Part shown: positions 30,191 to 38,347 of the stretch, one piece after another
Layout of the letters: every line of letters begins with the position of its first letter
How positions within the stretch are numbered: position 1 is the first letter of the stretch
Virus record (IMG/VR): IMGVR_UViG_3300032456_000008
Coordinates: 1 to 40,042 of that record
Strand: one strand, 5' to 3'
From: a virus
Length of the DNA stretch: 40,042 nt
Made by a program: the position numbers and the translations under genes
The notes under the pieces: model-generated
What the model was told of the DNA's origin: nothing
The model's input: only the letters and a program-made list of their open reading frames with translations
The model's database searches: none

Positions 30191-31822
30191 TTAGAACTCG
30201 GGGTGCTGGTAGAAGCCGCGCTGACGGTCGATCTCGGCAAGGTCGGCGTCTGAGGGGTGATAGTCGTGATCCTCGAAGAGCTCGGGCGGCGGTTCCTCGC
30301 GCCACGCTGGCGCGGCAAGCTGAGGGGCGTCGGTGTAGGGCTTGACGATCCGCAACGTCTTGGGCCTCTTCCCGGTCTCGGCGATGAAGCCTTCGGCGAT
30401 CAGTCTCGTGATCGCTTCCTTCACCAGTCGCGGCTTGTCGGAATGGACGAGCGACGAGAGAGCGGAGGCGGTCAGCGGTGCGGTCGAACCGTCGAGGGCC
30501 TGCCACACCTTGCCCATGATGACGGTCGGTTTCCACGAGTCGGTAGGTGCGGCCTGCTCGTTGGTGTGCGGTTCCACGCGCACCGTCACGAGCTCGCCGG
30601 CGGCGTGAGGGGTGACGTGAACGGTTGCGACGATCTCGCCGATCGCGCCGACTCCGCCGGGCCGGTCTTTGGCGACGACCAGGTCGAAGCGGCCTGGCCG
30701 GTGGCGGGAGAAAGGAACGCGCACCTTGATCTGATACGACGCGCCATCTACGGCGGCCAGCTTCGCGCCGGAACCGCGCGCCCAGCGGCCGCGCTGCTCC
30801 GGGTCTTTCGCGACGTGGTCGAGCATCAGCACCGCGGCGCCGGTCCGGGCGATCGGCCGCGGAAGGAGATCGGTCCAGCGGATCACGTCGTCGGCCTTGT
30901 CTTCCGAGAGGCCTTCCCGGGAGAGCGACTCGCCGACTCCGTCGATCACCACGAGGTCAAGGTTCATCCGGTCGAGCGCGTTCCATAGCGAGAGCTTTTC
31001 GGCCGGGCCGAAGCGGCCGGTGGGGTTGGCGTAGTAGAAGCGGGCGGCCATCACTGCGTCGGTCACGCCGAGGGTTCGGAGGCGGCCGAGGATCGCGGGG
31101 CCGGTGTCTTCGTAGTCGAGGTACCCGGCGCTCCCTCCCATCGCTAGGACCTCGGCCACCGCGACGAGAGCGAGCCAGCTCTTCCCGGAGCTGGGTTCGG
31201 CCTGGAAGACGTGCATCTTCCCGGGGTAGAGGAGAGCTCCTCCGTCGGTGCGTGCAAGGAGGGCCGGTTGCTCGGCCTGCAGGTTCCCGGCGAGGAGCGC
31301 GCCGACGTCGGCCACGTCTAGCGTCGAAAGGGTCTCGGCGTCCGAGATTCCCATACGGCCGAGGAGCTCGCCGGCGCGCACTACGGCGGTGCTCACGTCG
31401 TCGTGGGCGTCGTAGCCGAGCTCGGCGATCTCTGCAGCGGTCCCGATCAGCCGGCGGAGCACCGCAGCGTCTTTCACGATCCGGGCGTAGCGGTGGGCGT
31501 TCGAGATCGCCGGCGTCGAGTTCTGCAGCTCGAGCAGGTACTGCGCGCCTCCGCAATCGTCGAGCATCCCGGTACGGCGGAGCTCCTCGGCCACGGTCAC
31601 AACGTCGACGTGCGGGTTCTCCTCGGCCATGAGCCGGCCGATCGCGCCGGCGATGAACTGGTGCGAGGACTTGTAGTAGTCGCCGGGCTGGGCGATCGAC
31701 ACGATCGCAGCGGCCGCGCCAGAGTTGAGGAGAGCAGCACCGAGGGCGGAGGCCTCGGCGTCAAGGTTGTGAGGCGGGACGCGTGCGTCTCCGCTACTCT
31801 TCCGGGCGCGGTGTTCGGTCAT
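30191..31822 (-). CDS. DnaB-N / RecA-like (AAA_25) replicative helicase hybrid
   Basis: This 543-aa protein has an N-terminal DnaB-type domain (about residues 14-150: PPHNLDAEASALGAALLNSGAA, ... ENPHVDVVTVAEELRRTGMLDDCGGAQYLLELQ). The ATPase part is of the RepA/AAA_25 type rather than DnaB C-terminal: Walker A FQAEPSSGKSW at about 207-216, Walker B LDLVVIDGVGE at about 288-298, and LMLDHVAKDPEQRGR. A winged-helix-like segment follows at about 430-505 and an acidic tail ends it. It should unwind the fork with host polymerase. No separate primase or loader gene is seen. The ribosome site is weak. Confidence 0.8.
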   Translation of the reverse strand: MTEHRARKSSGDARVPPHNLDAEASALGAALLNSGAAAAIVSIAQPGDYYKSSHQFIAGAIGRLMAEENPHVDVVTVAEELRRTGMLDDCGGAQYLLELQNSTPAISNAHRYARIVKDAAVLRRLIGTAAEIAELGYDAHDDVSTAVVRAGELLGRMGISDAETLSTLDVADVGALLAGNLQAEQPALLARTDGGALLYPGKMHVFQAEPSSGKSWLALVAVAEVLAMGGSAGYLDYEDTGPAILGRLRTLGVTDAVMAARFYYANPTGRFGPAEKLSLWNALDRMNLDLVVIDGVGESLSREGLSEDKADDVIRWTDLLPRPIARTGAAVLMLDHVAKDPEQRGRWARGSGAKLAAVDGASYQIKVRVPFSRHRPGRFDLVVAKDRPGGVGAIGEIVATVHVTPHAAGELVTVRVEPHTNEQAAPTDSWKPTVIMGKVWQALDGSTAPLTASALSSLVHSDKPRLVKEAITRLIAEGFIAETGKRPKTLRIVKPYTDAPQLAAPAWREEPPPELFEDHDYHPSDADLAEIDRQRGFYQHPEF

Positions 31823-31825
31823 GGT

Positions 31826-31927
31826 CTACCGCCGAGGACGGCGTCGGCGTGTCGGTTGTTGGGTCCGTTCGATAGCGGGCTTTTCTGGCCGGCGCCGGCG
31901 CTGTCCCTCGTGGAGCTGGGAAGTCAC
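31826..31927 (-). CDS. Possible 33-aa arginine-rich peptide
   Basis: A GTG overlapping the RuvC-like stop by 4 nt opens a frame that ends at a TAG four bases before the helicase start. About a third of its residues are Arg (GQRRRRPEK ... PTRRRRPRR). The junction fits the operon style, but GC-rich sequence easily yields Arg-rich frames and no ribosome site is evident. If real it could bind nucleic acid. A 12-base palindrome, GCCGGCGCCGGC (31888-31899), lies within it. Confidence 0.3.
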   Translation of the reverse strand: MTSQLHEGQRRRRPEKPAIERTQQPTRRRRPRR

Positions 31928-32433
31928 CACGAGGCAACCACGGCGATCGCGTCGATCTCGTGCGGGAGGAGCGATCCCTCGAGCCCGTGCGCTGCTCGGC
32001 CCATCCGTCGAAGGTGGAACGCGTCGGCCTCGTCGTCGTTCACGTTGCCACGGGCGCCAAGCTCGATCGCACGGGCCATCATCGCGTCCTTCGTTGCGTT
32101 GCCGTTCCCGGTCGCGAATCGTTTGAGGGTACCCGGGGGGACGAGCGCTATCCGGAAGTCCTGCTCGAAGAGCCAGGTGCGCACGATCCCGCCGATCTCG
32201 CCGAGACGGACAAGCGAGAGCCGACCAGGTGCGCCGAGGGCGTAGTCCTCCACCACCACAAGGTCCGGGGCCGGCGGGTTCAGCGTGAAGGCGCGCACGA
32301 GATCCCGGGTCAGTTCGTGGAGCCGACGGTAGGGGTCGTCGGCCTTCGCGTGGCCGGAGATGGAGAGCAGGTGGCCGGCGGGTGTGGCGTAGCCAATCCG
32401 TTTTGTCGAGAGGTCAAGGCCGGCGACGTTCAT
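31924..32433 (-). CDS. RuvC-like Holliday junction resolvase
   Basis: This 169-aa protein has an ATG start in an ATGA overlap. It shows the RuvC/RNase H-like acids in order: AGLDLSTKRIGYA (Asp), DLVVVEDYALG (Glu), and NDDEADAFHLRRMG (Asp pair). The layout and length match phage RuvC-like nucleases. It should resolve branched DNA before packaging and belongs with the RecT/exonuclease set in the same operon. Confidence 0.85.
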   Translation of the reverse strand: MNVAGLDLSTKRIGYATPAGHLLSISGHAKADDPYRRLHELTRDLVRAFTLNPPAPDLVVVEDYALGAPGRLSLVRLGEIGGIVRTWLFEQDFRIALVPPGTLKRFATGNGNATKDAMMARAIELGARGNVNDDEADAFHLRRMGRAAHGLEGSLLPHEIDAIAVVASW

Positions 32434-32933
32434 GACAGGGACTCTTTGAGGAGGCGGGCGGTTCCTCCGGCCATTTCCGACAGTCGCACAATGGCGCCGT
32501 CGGCTGCAGGGCCGCGCCCTAGGATCACGGTCGAAAAGTGGACAGATCCCGATGGTGCGCCGAGACCGTTCACGAACTGGATTCGGCGCGCTGCGACGTA
32601 GATGGATGTCGCTGCGGTGAACGCTGCAAACGGTCCGCTGCTGCTGAGGTCGGCTCGAAGGAGGATGCACCCGGCCGGGTGCTGCGCCCATTTGCGACAC
32701 CATTGCGTCGGTGCGCTGTAAGGCGGGTTGCACCACACGACACCCGACCACGGCTGCAGTAGCCCGTCGTCGGCCACGGTGAAACGGTTTCGGGCGGGGA
32801 TCCATGATGGTGCAATGTCGGGGGAAGCGACATCAAGATCAAACACGAGGCCGAGACCTAGAAAAATCCACGGTGGGGTATACCAATCATCGGTGTCTAG
32901 GACGTTGTCGATTCCGAAGAGTCTTCCGCTCAT
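32430..32933 (-). CDS. Phage N6-adenine methyltransferase (Dam-type, phage family)
   Basis: This 167-aa protein has an ATG start in an ATGA overlap. It fits the phage DNA N-6-adenine methyltransferase family: DTDDWYTPPWIF, FDLDVASPDIAPSWIPARN, DGLLQPWSGVVWCNPPYSAPTQW with the NPPY catalytic motif, and the closing FVNGLGAPSGSVHFSTVILG. It is small and single-domain, as usual. It is the third methyltransferase of the genome and probably acts against host restriction. Confidence 0.9.
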   Translation of the reverse strand: MSGRLFGIDNVLDTDDWYTPPWIFLGLGLVFDLDVASPDIAPSWIPARNRFTVADDGLLQPWSGVVWCNPPYSAPTQWCRKWAQHPAGCILLRADLSSSGPFAAFTAATSIYVAARRIQFVNGLGAPSGSVHFSTVILGRGPAADGAIVRLSEMAGGTARLLKESLS

Positions 32934-33193
32934 CGCATGCCCATGCGACGGTCGGCCTCGTCGGCATGGTGCCAGAGCATCGCGGCGAGCTCTCGCGCCT
33001 CGGGGCTCGTGAACGTGCGCGCCATCTGGCGGTCTTCGAGAGCCTCGGTCGGGAGCGGGTCGAGGGTGATCGTCACTCCGGGACCGTCCTCCTCCTGCTC
33101 GACGGTGATCTCCGGGCCGGTAGCGGCGGAGTACCCGTCGGGGGCTCTTCCGTGCTGGTAGTCGTCGCGGTGGTAGCTGGGTCGGATGTGCAT
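32930..33193 (-). CDS. Small early protein
   Basis: This 87-aa protein has an ATG start with an AAGG site. The sequence has an acidic middle (PEITVEQEEDGPGVTITLDPLP) and a helical end (EARELAAMLWHHADEADRRMGMR). It overlaps the gene upstream by 121 nt in another frame, unusually long for this genome, so either its start lies later or the tail of its neighbour is shorter than shown. Confidence 0.5.
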   Translation of the reverse strand: MHIRPSYHRDDYQHGRAPDGYSAATGPEITVEQEEDGPGVTITLDPLPTEALEDRQMARTFTSPEARELAAMLWHHADEADRRMGMR

Positions 33194-33414
33194 GTGCTGG
33201 GGTCCTTGTCTTCGGTGGTGGTCTGGCGTTTCCGGACGATCGAGTCGAGCCGGCGAGCTCCCTCCGTTGCGGAGTAGCTGGCGGCGCGGAGCCATCGGGC
33301 GGCGTTCACGAGCTCGTCAGTCGAGCACGTGGCGAAGTCTTCGTGGTGCATGAAGCGGACGGCGCGGAGGAGCTCGGTCCCGGCGGGGATCGCTTCGAGC
33401 TCCTCGCGTGTCAT
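33073..33414 (-). CDS. Small early protein with disordered tail
   Basis: This 113-aa protein starts at an ATG in an ATGA overlap with the 51-aa gene upstream; this junction decides the start over a GTG at 33483. The first ~60 residues are folded and helical (ELEAIPAGTELLRAVRFMHHEDFATCSTDELVNAARWLRAASYSATEG). The rest is Thr/Pro/Ser-rich and disordered, read in a different frame from the next gene. No family recognised. Confidence 0.6.
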   Translation of the reverse strand: MTREELEAIPAGTELLRAVRFMHHEDFATCSTDELVNAARWLRAASYSATEGARRLDSIVRKRQTTTEDKDPSTCTSDPATTATTTSTEEPPTGTPPLPARRSPSSRRRTVPE

Positions 33415-33566
33415 CGGTTGCGGCGGAAAGGTCGCCAATGTTCGTTTGGGGTGTGCTGCCACGAGCTCTTGAACTGTGAGCACTGACGACAAACCCTCAC
33501 AGACTCATCCCATGAGAGCCTCGGTTCGAACGCGTGGCGGACGCGGTTACGTTCTCGTCGGGTCAT
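33411..33566 (-). CDS. Small CxxC protein (51 aa)
   Basis: An ATG 5 nt after the recT stop opens a 51-codon frame whose stop forms ATGA with the next gene, matching the operon style. It reads as natural protein: basic start (TRRERNRVRHAFEPRLSWDESV), then VCRQCSQFKSSWQHTPN with a CxxC pair, ending HWRPFRRNR. It may bind metal and nucleic acid. A GAGAGG purine run sits close to the start but nearer than ideal. Confidence 0.55.
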   Translation of the reverse strand: MTRRERNRVRHAFEPRLSWDESVRVCRQCSQFKSSWQHTPNEHWRPFRRNR

Positions 33567-33571
33567 GCCTC

Positions 33572-35041
33572 TCATTTGGCGCGCCGGTCGAGCGAGAGGT
33601 CTTCAACCCATCCGAGGAGCTCTTCGGCGAGGCCGGAGCCGGCGAGGCTGTCGAGGAGCGGGATCGAGACCACGGGGTCCCGGGTTCCGCCGAGGCGTTG
33701 CGCTTCCCGGAGGAGCTCGGTCACCTTCACTTTGCGTTCGGCGAGAAGCTCGCGCCACTGCTCGCCGGTCCACTGGTCAGGGTGAACGGGTACCGGCGCC
33801 GGCGGCGCTGGCTGAGCGGGTGCGCTTGGCCTCCGCCGGGGTGTTGCAGTCTGCTCTGTGGGCGCTGGGGGGTCGGGCGGCGTTTCCGGGTCCTGCGGTG
33901 CCACCTTGTCGGCGCTGGCGGTCTCCTCGGCGTACAGCGGTCGGTCTGCGGGCCATCCGTCGATCCGTTCGATCACGGTCTGGATCTCCGCCGGCGTGAG
34001 GTCTTTCGAGCTTTCGATCTCGCGGCCGAGGATCTGGCGGATCGCAGCGATCCGTTCCGCTCGGGCGTCCGTGCCGTTCCCCTTGATCCCGAAGCGGTCG
34101 CCGAGGCGGATCGCGACGAGCTGCGGGCCGGTGAAGCGGCGAGCGTCGGCCGGGGTGGGCTCGGTCGGGAAGTCGCCGGAGTCCCATTCCTCGGAGGGCC
34201 AATCCTCGTCGGCGACGGGCGCCGGTGGTCGAGGCGCGGCCTCGGGCAGGAGCGGCGGTGGCGTGGGCTCGACCACGTCGGCGTCGATCACGTCGGCGGA
34301 GGAAGCCGGACTCGAGCTGTCATCCTCCTCCACGAGCTCGGCCTCGATGATCTCGCCGGGGAGCTCGGGGATCTCTCCGGGCGCCGGCGGTTCGATCACG
34401 TCGATCTCGGCCGGCGCGCTCTGTCGCGTCACGGCGCGAGCGGCCTTCGCACGGTTCGCTGGCGGCGCTGCGGGGATCATCGTCGCTATCTCGGCCGGAC
34501 CGAAGTCCACGAGGTCGCCGGAGATGTCTCCGTCTGAGAGTTCTTCGACGGTGTAGGAGATCCCGGCGAGGACGTCCGGGAAAACCATTCGGCAGAGCTC
34601 GGCGGTAGCGCGGGCAATGAGCATGGCGCGAGGCCAGCGGCGCCAGTTCTGCTTCCCGTCGAGGCCTCCTCGCCGTGCGTCGTCCATAGTCCATGTGACT
34701 TTCGTCCATCGCTCCGAGCCGTTGCGCCGGCCGGAGGCGGTGACGGAAGTAGTCGAGACGTCGTCGTAGTTGAGCTCGTGCCCATGTTGGAAGACGAGGG
34801 CGCGCATCATCTCGGCGGCCATCGCCGGTCGGCCTTCGATGATGTGGATCTTCGCTAGGGCCTGCATCGGAGGGATCCCGACCTCGTGGCCGGCGAGGAT
34901 GCACGCGAGGACGGCCTCGGGGCGGCCTCGTAGGGCGGTCGGCACGAAGTCGGTCCCGGCGATCTTCTCGGCGAGCTTCCACGCTTGCGGGGCGAGATCG
35001 AGCGAGCTTGTCGGGGGTTGGTAGCGGACGATGTCGGTCAT
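33572..35041 (-). CDS. recT: RecT-like single-strand annealing protein
   Basis: This 489-aa protein has an ATG with AAAGG (GAAAGGCC) at the right distance. Residues ~15-190 fit the RecT family: AWKLAEKIAGTDFVPTALRG, EAVLACILAGHEVGIPPMQALAKIHIIEGRPAMAAEMMRALV, and the WPRAMLIARATAELCRMVFPDVLAGISYTVEEL end. The region from ~195 to ~330 is acidic/Pro-rich and probably unstructured. A helical C-terminal part (LTPAEIQTVIERIDGWPADR ... TGEQWRELLAERKVKV) follows. The long extension is unusual and may recruit replication or the exonuclease next door. Confidence 0.85.
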   Translation of the reverse strand: MTDIVRYQPPTSSLDLAPQAWKLAEKIAGTDFVPTALRGRPEAVLACILAGHEVGIPPMQALAKIHIIEGRPAMAAEMMRALVFQHGHELNYDDVSTTSVTASGRRNGSERWTKVTWTMDDARRGGLDGKQNWRRWPRAMLIARATAELCRMVFPDVLAGISYTVEELSDGDISGDLVDFGPAEIATMIPAAPPANRAKAARAVTRQSAPAEIDVIEPPAPGEIPELPGEIIEAELVEEDDSSSPASSADVIDADVVEPTPPPLLPEAAPRPPAPVADEDWPSEEWDSGDFPTEPTPADARRFTGPQLVAIRLGDRFGIKGNGTDARAERIAAIRQILGREIESSKDLTPAEIQTVIERIDGWPADRPLYAEETASADKVAPQDPETPPDPPAPTEQTATPRRRPSAPAQPAPPAPVPVHPDQWTGEQWRELLAERKVKVTELLREAQRLGGTRDPVVSIPLLDSLAGSGLAEELLGWVEDLSLDRRAK

Positions 35042-35370
35042 CGGTTCGGCCTTTCGTGCGGGCGGTGGTAGGTGCGTGAGGGGAGACGGGTCGCGATGAT
35101 GATCGTCGGTTCTTCGCCTCCGATGATGTCGAGCTGGGTTTGCATGATCGCGACGGCGTGCGTCCCGAAGACTCGTTCGATCAATGCGAGACCTTCGGCC
35201 GGTGTGTGAAGCTGCACCGTGACGCTCGTGTGGCGGACGGGTGCGAGCTCCTCGTGGGCCTGGCGCATCGCCATCTCGATCGAGGCCTCGGTACGGTCGG
35301 GGATCACCCCGGGGATCACGGGGACCATGTCGTTCGCTCGCCGGCGTTGCGTGGCGCGTCTGCTCGTCAC
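35038..35370 (-). CDS. Hypothetical early protein
   Basis: This 110-aa protein has a GTG start in a GTGA overlap. Its centre is mixed strand and helix (VRHTSVTVQLHTPAEGLALIERVFGTHAVAIMQTQLDIIGGEEPTIIIATRL) with basic ends. It lies between recT and the exonuclease, so a role in recombination is possible. No family recognised. Confidence 0.55.
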   Translation of the reverse strand: MTSRRATQRRRANDMVPVIPGVIPDRTEASIEMAMRQAHEELAPVRHTSVTVQLHTPAEGLALIERVFGTHAVAIMQTQLDIIGGEEPTIIIATRLPSRTYHRPHERPNR

Positions 35371-36308
35371 GGCTGCTCCCGGTGGCCACCGCGCAGTGCC
35401 GGGCTCTTGATCGTCGAGCTCGGTCCGCTCTTCCAGTCGAGCCAGTCGCCGACCTGCTTTGCGTACAGGAAGATGTCGAACGTCGTTGGCCGGCGCTCGG
35501 TTTCAATGTCGAAGGCGTACACGTCGTATCCGTCGGCGCGGACGTGGATCGCGGCGACGAAGTCGATAGCGGGCATCGGGACTTCGTCGCGACCTTCGAG
35601 CATGGTTTCGCCGCGCCGGTACGCCTCAAGCTGCAGAGCGACATCGGAGAAGATCCCGGATCTGCTGGTCTTGATATCGAGGAGGCCGGTCCCGCTCGTG
35701 GAGCCGATCCGCTCGGCGAGCCAGTCGGGAAGGTTGTCGAAGCGGGCGATCATGTCGAGCTTCCCCATGTACCGCCACCTCCGGTTCACGATGACTCGCT
35801 CGGTCAGAGCGTCGAAGGGCTGCCACTCTTCAAGGAAGCGGAGGTAGCTCCTCACGTGGCCGGCGAGCTCCTCGGGGACTTCGATCTCCTCCCCGTTCGC
35901 GAGGCGCTCGGCGAGCTTGTGGACTTCGGTCCCCTTGTTCGCTGCTGCGTCGAGGTCCCGGAAGCGGAGCGATGCGATCGCGTCGGCCACCGCGGAGCGA
36001 GGTAGCGGGGTGTGGTCTCCCCATTTCACGACATCTTTCCCGGTGCGTGAGTCCTGCCATTGCCTGAGCTCGGCCATGAGCTCGTCGGCGACGATGTGCG
36101 TCTTCCCGGTGGATTCGCTCTTCGCCACGGTGAGGCCGTTCGCGACGACCTCGGCGGGGATCTTGCTTGCCCATCCGATGAGGCCTCCCTTCGGAATCCC
36201 GTTCGAGAGAACGGTCGTCACTCCCGGGCACCATTCGCCGTCGAGAAAGTAGGTGTGGCCTCTCCCGCTCTTCTGCATGCGGGTCTTCGGTGCTGTCTCG
36301 CGCGCCAT
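35367..36308 (-). CDS. PD-(D/E)XK exonuclease (RecB/Cas4-like)
   Basis: This 313-aa protein has an ATG overlapping the previous stop by 1 nt (TGATG). The core motif is MGKLDMIARFD then GTGLLDIKTSRSG, that is a G...D...DxK pair typical of PD-(D/E)XK nucleases. It is preceded by an AANKGTEVHKLAERLANGE helix and followed by VALQLEAYRRGE, the QxxxY helix of RecB-type exonucleases. With RecT next to it, it should process double-strand ends for annealing or recombination. Confidence 0.85.
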   Translation of the reverse strand: MARETAPKTRMQKSGRGHTYFLDGEWCPGVTTVLSNGIPKGGLIGWASKIPAEVVANGLTVAKSESTGKTHIVADELMAELRQWQDSRTGKDVVKWGDHTPLPRSAVADAIASLRFRDLDAAANKGTEVHKLAERLANGEEIEVPEELAGHVRSYLRFLEEWQPFDALTERVIVNRRWRYMGKLDMIARFDNLPDWLAERIGSTSGTGLLDIKTSRSGIFSDVALQLEAYRRGETMLEGRDEVPMPAIDFVAAIHVRADGYDVYAFDIETERRPTTFDIFLYAKQVGDWLDWKSGPSSTIKSPALRGGHREQP

Positions 36309-36811
36309 CAGAACGGGCTCCCGTTGTCGAGATAGCCGGCCTGGTGGGCTTTCCAGTACCACGGGGCCGGCGTGCGGGCGTCCTTGCGCCGGCGCTTCAT
36401 CCTTGCGTCCTCGTCGTCGGCGGCGAGCTGGAGGAGGCGTTGCGCTTCGTTGCGGATCTCTCGGAGCTCGTCCATCGCGGCGGCGTGCTGCGTGCGGAGG
36501 TTCATCACGTAGCGGTCGACAAGGTCACGGGCGAGCTCGTGCTGGTCGAGCGACGCGTAGAAGGCCTCCCGGAGCTCCTCGGCGGCGTCGCTGATCGGCC
36601 GGGCGACGTCCTCGCCGAACAGTCCCTCGAGTCCTACGATCCGGCGCTGCAGGTCCATCGTTGCTCGCTGGGCGAGCTCCCGGTACTTGTCGGCCATCTG
36701 GACTGCTGTCACCTTCTGCGCGGCTTCGAGGGCCTTCCCGGAGCGGTTGTCGTCCGGGCGTTGGCGGTGGAGGGCGCGGGCGGCCTCGCGGATTCGGGCG
36801 GTCTCACTCAT
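36308..36811 (-). CDS. Hypothetical helical early protein
   Basis: This 167-aa protein has an ATG in an ATGA overlap. It is almost all charged helix (ALHRQRPDDNRSGKALEAAQKV, RIVGLEGLFGEDVARPISDAAEELREAFYASLDQHELARDLVDRYVMNLR). The C-terminus is basic (DARMKRRRKDARTPAPWYWKA). It lies upstream of the exonuclease in the recombination operon. No family recognised. Confidence 0.6.
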   Translation of the reverse strand: MSETARIREAARALHRQRPDDNRSGKALEAAQKVTAVQMADKYRELAQRATMDLQRRIVGLEGLFGEDVARPISDAAEELREAFYASLDQHELARDLVDRYVMNLRTQHAAAMDELREIRNEAQRLLQLAADDEDARMKRRRKDARTPAPWYWKAHQAGYLDNGSPF

Positions 36812-37977
36812 TGCGCCACCGCGCTTTGTGCGCTGAGCTCGGCGATCCTCTTGCCGATCGCGGTCATCGCGCCAGCGCGGGGCTTCAAGCTGCGGCCGCG
36901 ACCTTGGCGCTCGGCGAGCTCGATCCGGGCGGCGGTCACGACGTCGGTCACGGCGGCGAGCTTGCCGAGGAGCTCGGGGATCTGGCAATCGACGAACGCG
37001 AAGTCGTCGGCGGTCGGGAGGGTGGCCTCGATCCGGGCGGTCTCCATGTCGTCGGCGTGCTCTGCTGCGGCCTCGGCCGGGGTGCGCCGGTCGGGGGTTT
37101 CCCATCCTTCGGCGTTGTCGCCGAGGTCGCCGGCGTAGGGATCGTCGGCCTCCGGTGGGAGATCGGGAACGGCGGCCAGCGGCGAGCGCGACACGGGCTC
37201 GAGCGGGGCTTCGGTGCGGGACTGTTCGACTTCGTCGACGGCGTCGGCGGTGTTGCCGCTGCGCTTACCGGCGGCGGCCTTCTCGCGGGCGGCCTGGTCG
37301 GAGATCTCCGCTTCCGTCGGTATCCCGTCGAGGAGCGCGATCGTCTCGCCAGTCTCGTGGTGGAGCAGCTCGACTACGAGCGCTTCTCCGTTTTCGGTGA
37401 GGTAGCGGTCGCCGACCTTCGGGCGGGGATCGTGCCGCGGGTAGTCGTCGGGCCAGAGATCCCGGGCGCCGTCGTCATAGACGACCACGGCCGGCGTGAG
37501 CTCGGGCTCGAGGAGCGTCCGGATCGGATCGCCTCGGAGGTCGGCAACCTCGGCGGCGGTGAGGACCACTCCGGAGGCGTCGGTGTACCCGGTGTCTCCG
37601 AGGTCGGGGATCGGGCGGCGGCCCTTGATCGCGTCTTCGCCGGTGCGGTACAAACTCCGGATCGTCGAGATCAGTCGGGAGCCTTGCGCCTGGTCGAGCT
37701 CGAAGAGGTCGAGGACCTTCAACTTTTCCGAGTAGACGAGACCGTCGTCGGTGTCTTCATGGCTGGCGCTCTTCACTCGGGCTTCGATGACGAGGACGAT
37801 CCGGTCGCCGATCGTGTGCGGGCGGGTGACTCGGGTCCCGGCGCCGGCGAGCGAGGTCTTCATACCGACGGGCTTGCGCCCGTGGTAGTCCGGGAGCTCC
37901 ATCGTCGGGAGGGTTGGCTGGTGGATCACGCCTTCGATCTCGTCGGCGTGCTGGTCGGTGGTTTCTTCGGTGGTCAT
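36808..37977 (-). CDS. Hypothetical early protein, two-part
   Basis: This 389-aa protein has an ATG in an ATGA overlap. The N-terminal ~130 residues form a folded beta-rich part (DYHGRKPVGMKTSLAGAGTRVTRPHTIGDRIVLVIEARVKSASHE). A second folded segment reads AVVVYDDGARDLWPDDYPRHDPRPKVGDRYLTENGEALVVELLHHETGETIALL. The C-terminal third is acidic and disordered, then helical. The N-terminal type occurs beside RecT/exonuclease genes in other actinophages. Binding single-stranded DNA or the recombination proteins is a guess. Confidence 0.55.
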   Translation of the reverse strand: MTTEETTDQHADEIEGVIHQPTLPTMELPDYHGRKPVGMKTSLAGAGTRVTRPHTIGDRIVLVIEARVKSASHEDTDDGLVYSEKLKVLDLFELDQAQGSRLISTIRSLYRTGEDAIKGRRPIPDLGDTGYTDASGVVLTAAEVADLRGDPIRTLLEPELTPAVVVYDDGARDLWPDDYPRHDPRPKVGDRYLTENGEALVVELLHHETGETIALLDGIPTEAEISDQAAREKAAAGKRSGNTADAVDEVEQSRTEAPLEPVSRSPLAAVPDLPPEADDPYAGDLGDNAEGWETPDRRTPAEAAAEHADDMETARIEATLPTADDFAFVDCQIPELLGKLAAVTDVVTAARIELAERQGRGRSLKPRAGAMTAIGKRIAELSAQSAVAQ

Positions 37978-38258
37978 GTTGGTGTCTTTCTGTTGGTGGT
38001 CTGCAGGTGTTCGGCGGCGAGCTGGTAGGCGCGCTGCTGGGAGACGTTGAGGAGGTCGCCGATCTCGGCCCACGTGGCCGGGGTGTCGAGTGCGCGGAGC
38101 TCCAATATCGAATCACGGAGGAGGGAATCGAATCGCTCGTCGTGCTGCGCGAGTTCGGCTCTCACGGCGCGGATAGCGCCGATCCGTTCCCGTGGATCAG
38201 AGACGCGGGCGAGCATGGACAGGACGGCGCCGACGGCGTCGAGCCGGGACGTTGGCAT
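37974..38258 (-). CDS. Helix-turn-helix protein, first gene of the early operon
   Basis: This 94-aa protein has an ATG at 38258 with GAAGG nearby. The C-terminal half contains TWAEIGDLLNVSQQRAYQLA, a clear helix-turn-helix of the sigma-factor/MarR-like type. The N-terminal half is helical (GAVLSMLARVSDPRERIGAIRAVRAELAQ). As first gene after the promoter at about 38340, it is the best candidate for an early regulator. Confidence 0.7.
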   Translation of the reverse strand: MPTSRLDAVGAVLSMLARVSDPRERIGAIRAVRAELAQHDERFDSLLRDSILELRALDTPATWAEIGDLLNVSQQRAYQLAAEHLQTTNRKTPT

Positions 38259-38313
38259 GGTTCCTTCAATCTCTCGGCCGGAGTCGGGTCATGGTCGCCG
38301 GGCGAGGAGAGGG

Positions 38314-38342
38314 AACCTACACGGCGCCGCGCCGCGTTACAA
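38314..38342 (-). promoter_or_regulatory. Candidate early promoter
   Basis: On the minus strand TTGTAA (38337-38342) and TAGGTT (38314-38319) are spaced by exactly 17 bases, matching the sigma-70 pattern at 4/6 and 3/6 positions. It points at the HTH gene 38258 with a leader of about 50 nt. The ACTAGAAGAT motif (38348-38357) lies just upstream of the -35. This is the only gap between the lysis and early genes. Confidence 0.55.
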
Positions 38343-38347
38343 GCGCC

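Noticed and set aside
31888-31899. 12-base GCCGGCGCCGGC palindrome as a terminator or operator
   Set aside because: Such palindromes are frequent in GC-rich phage DNA and no T-run follows.
36661-38028. Plus-strand 455-codon frame over the early genes
   Set aside because: It is antisense to well-supported coupled genes; long antisense frames are expected at this GC content.
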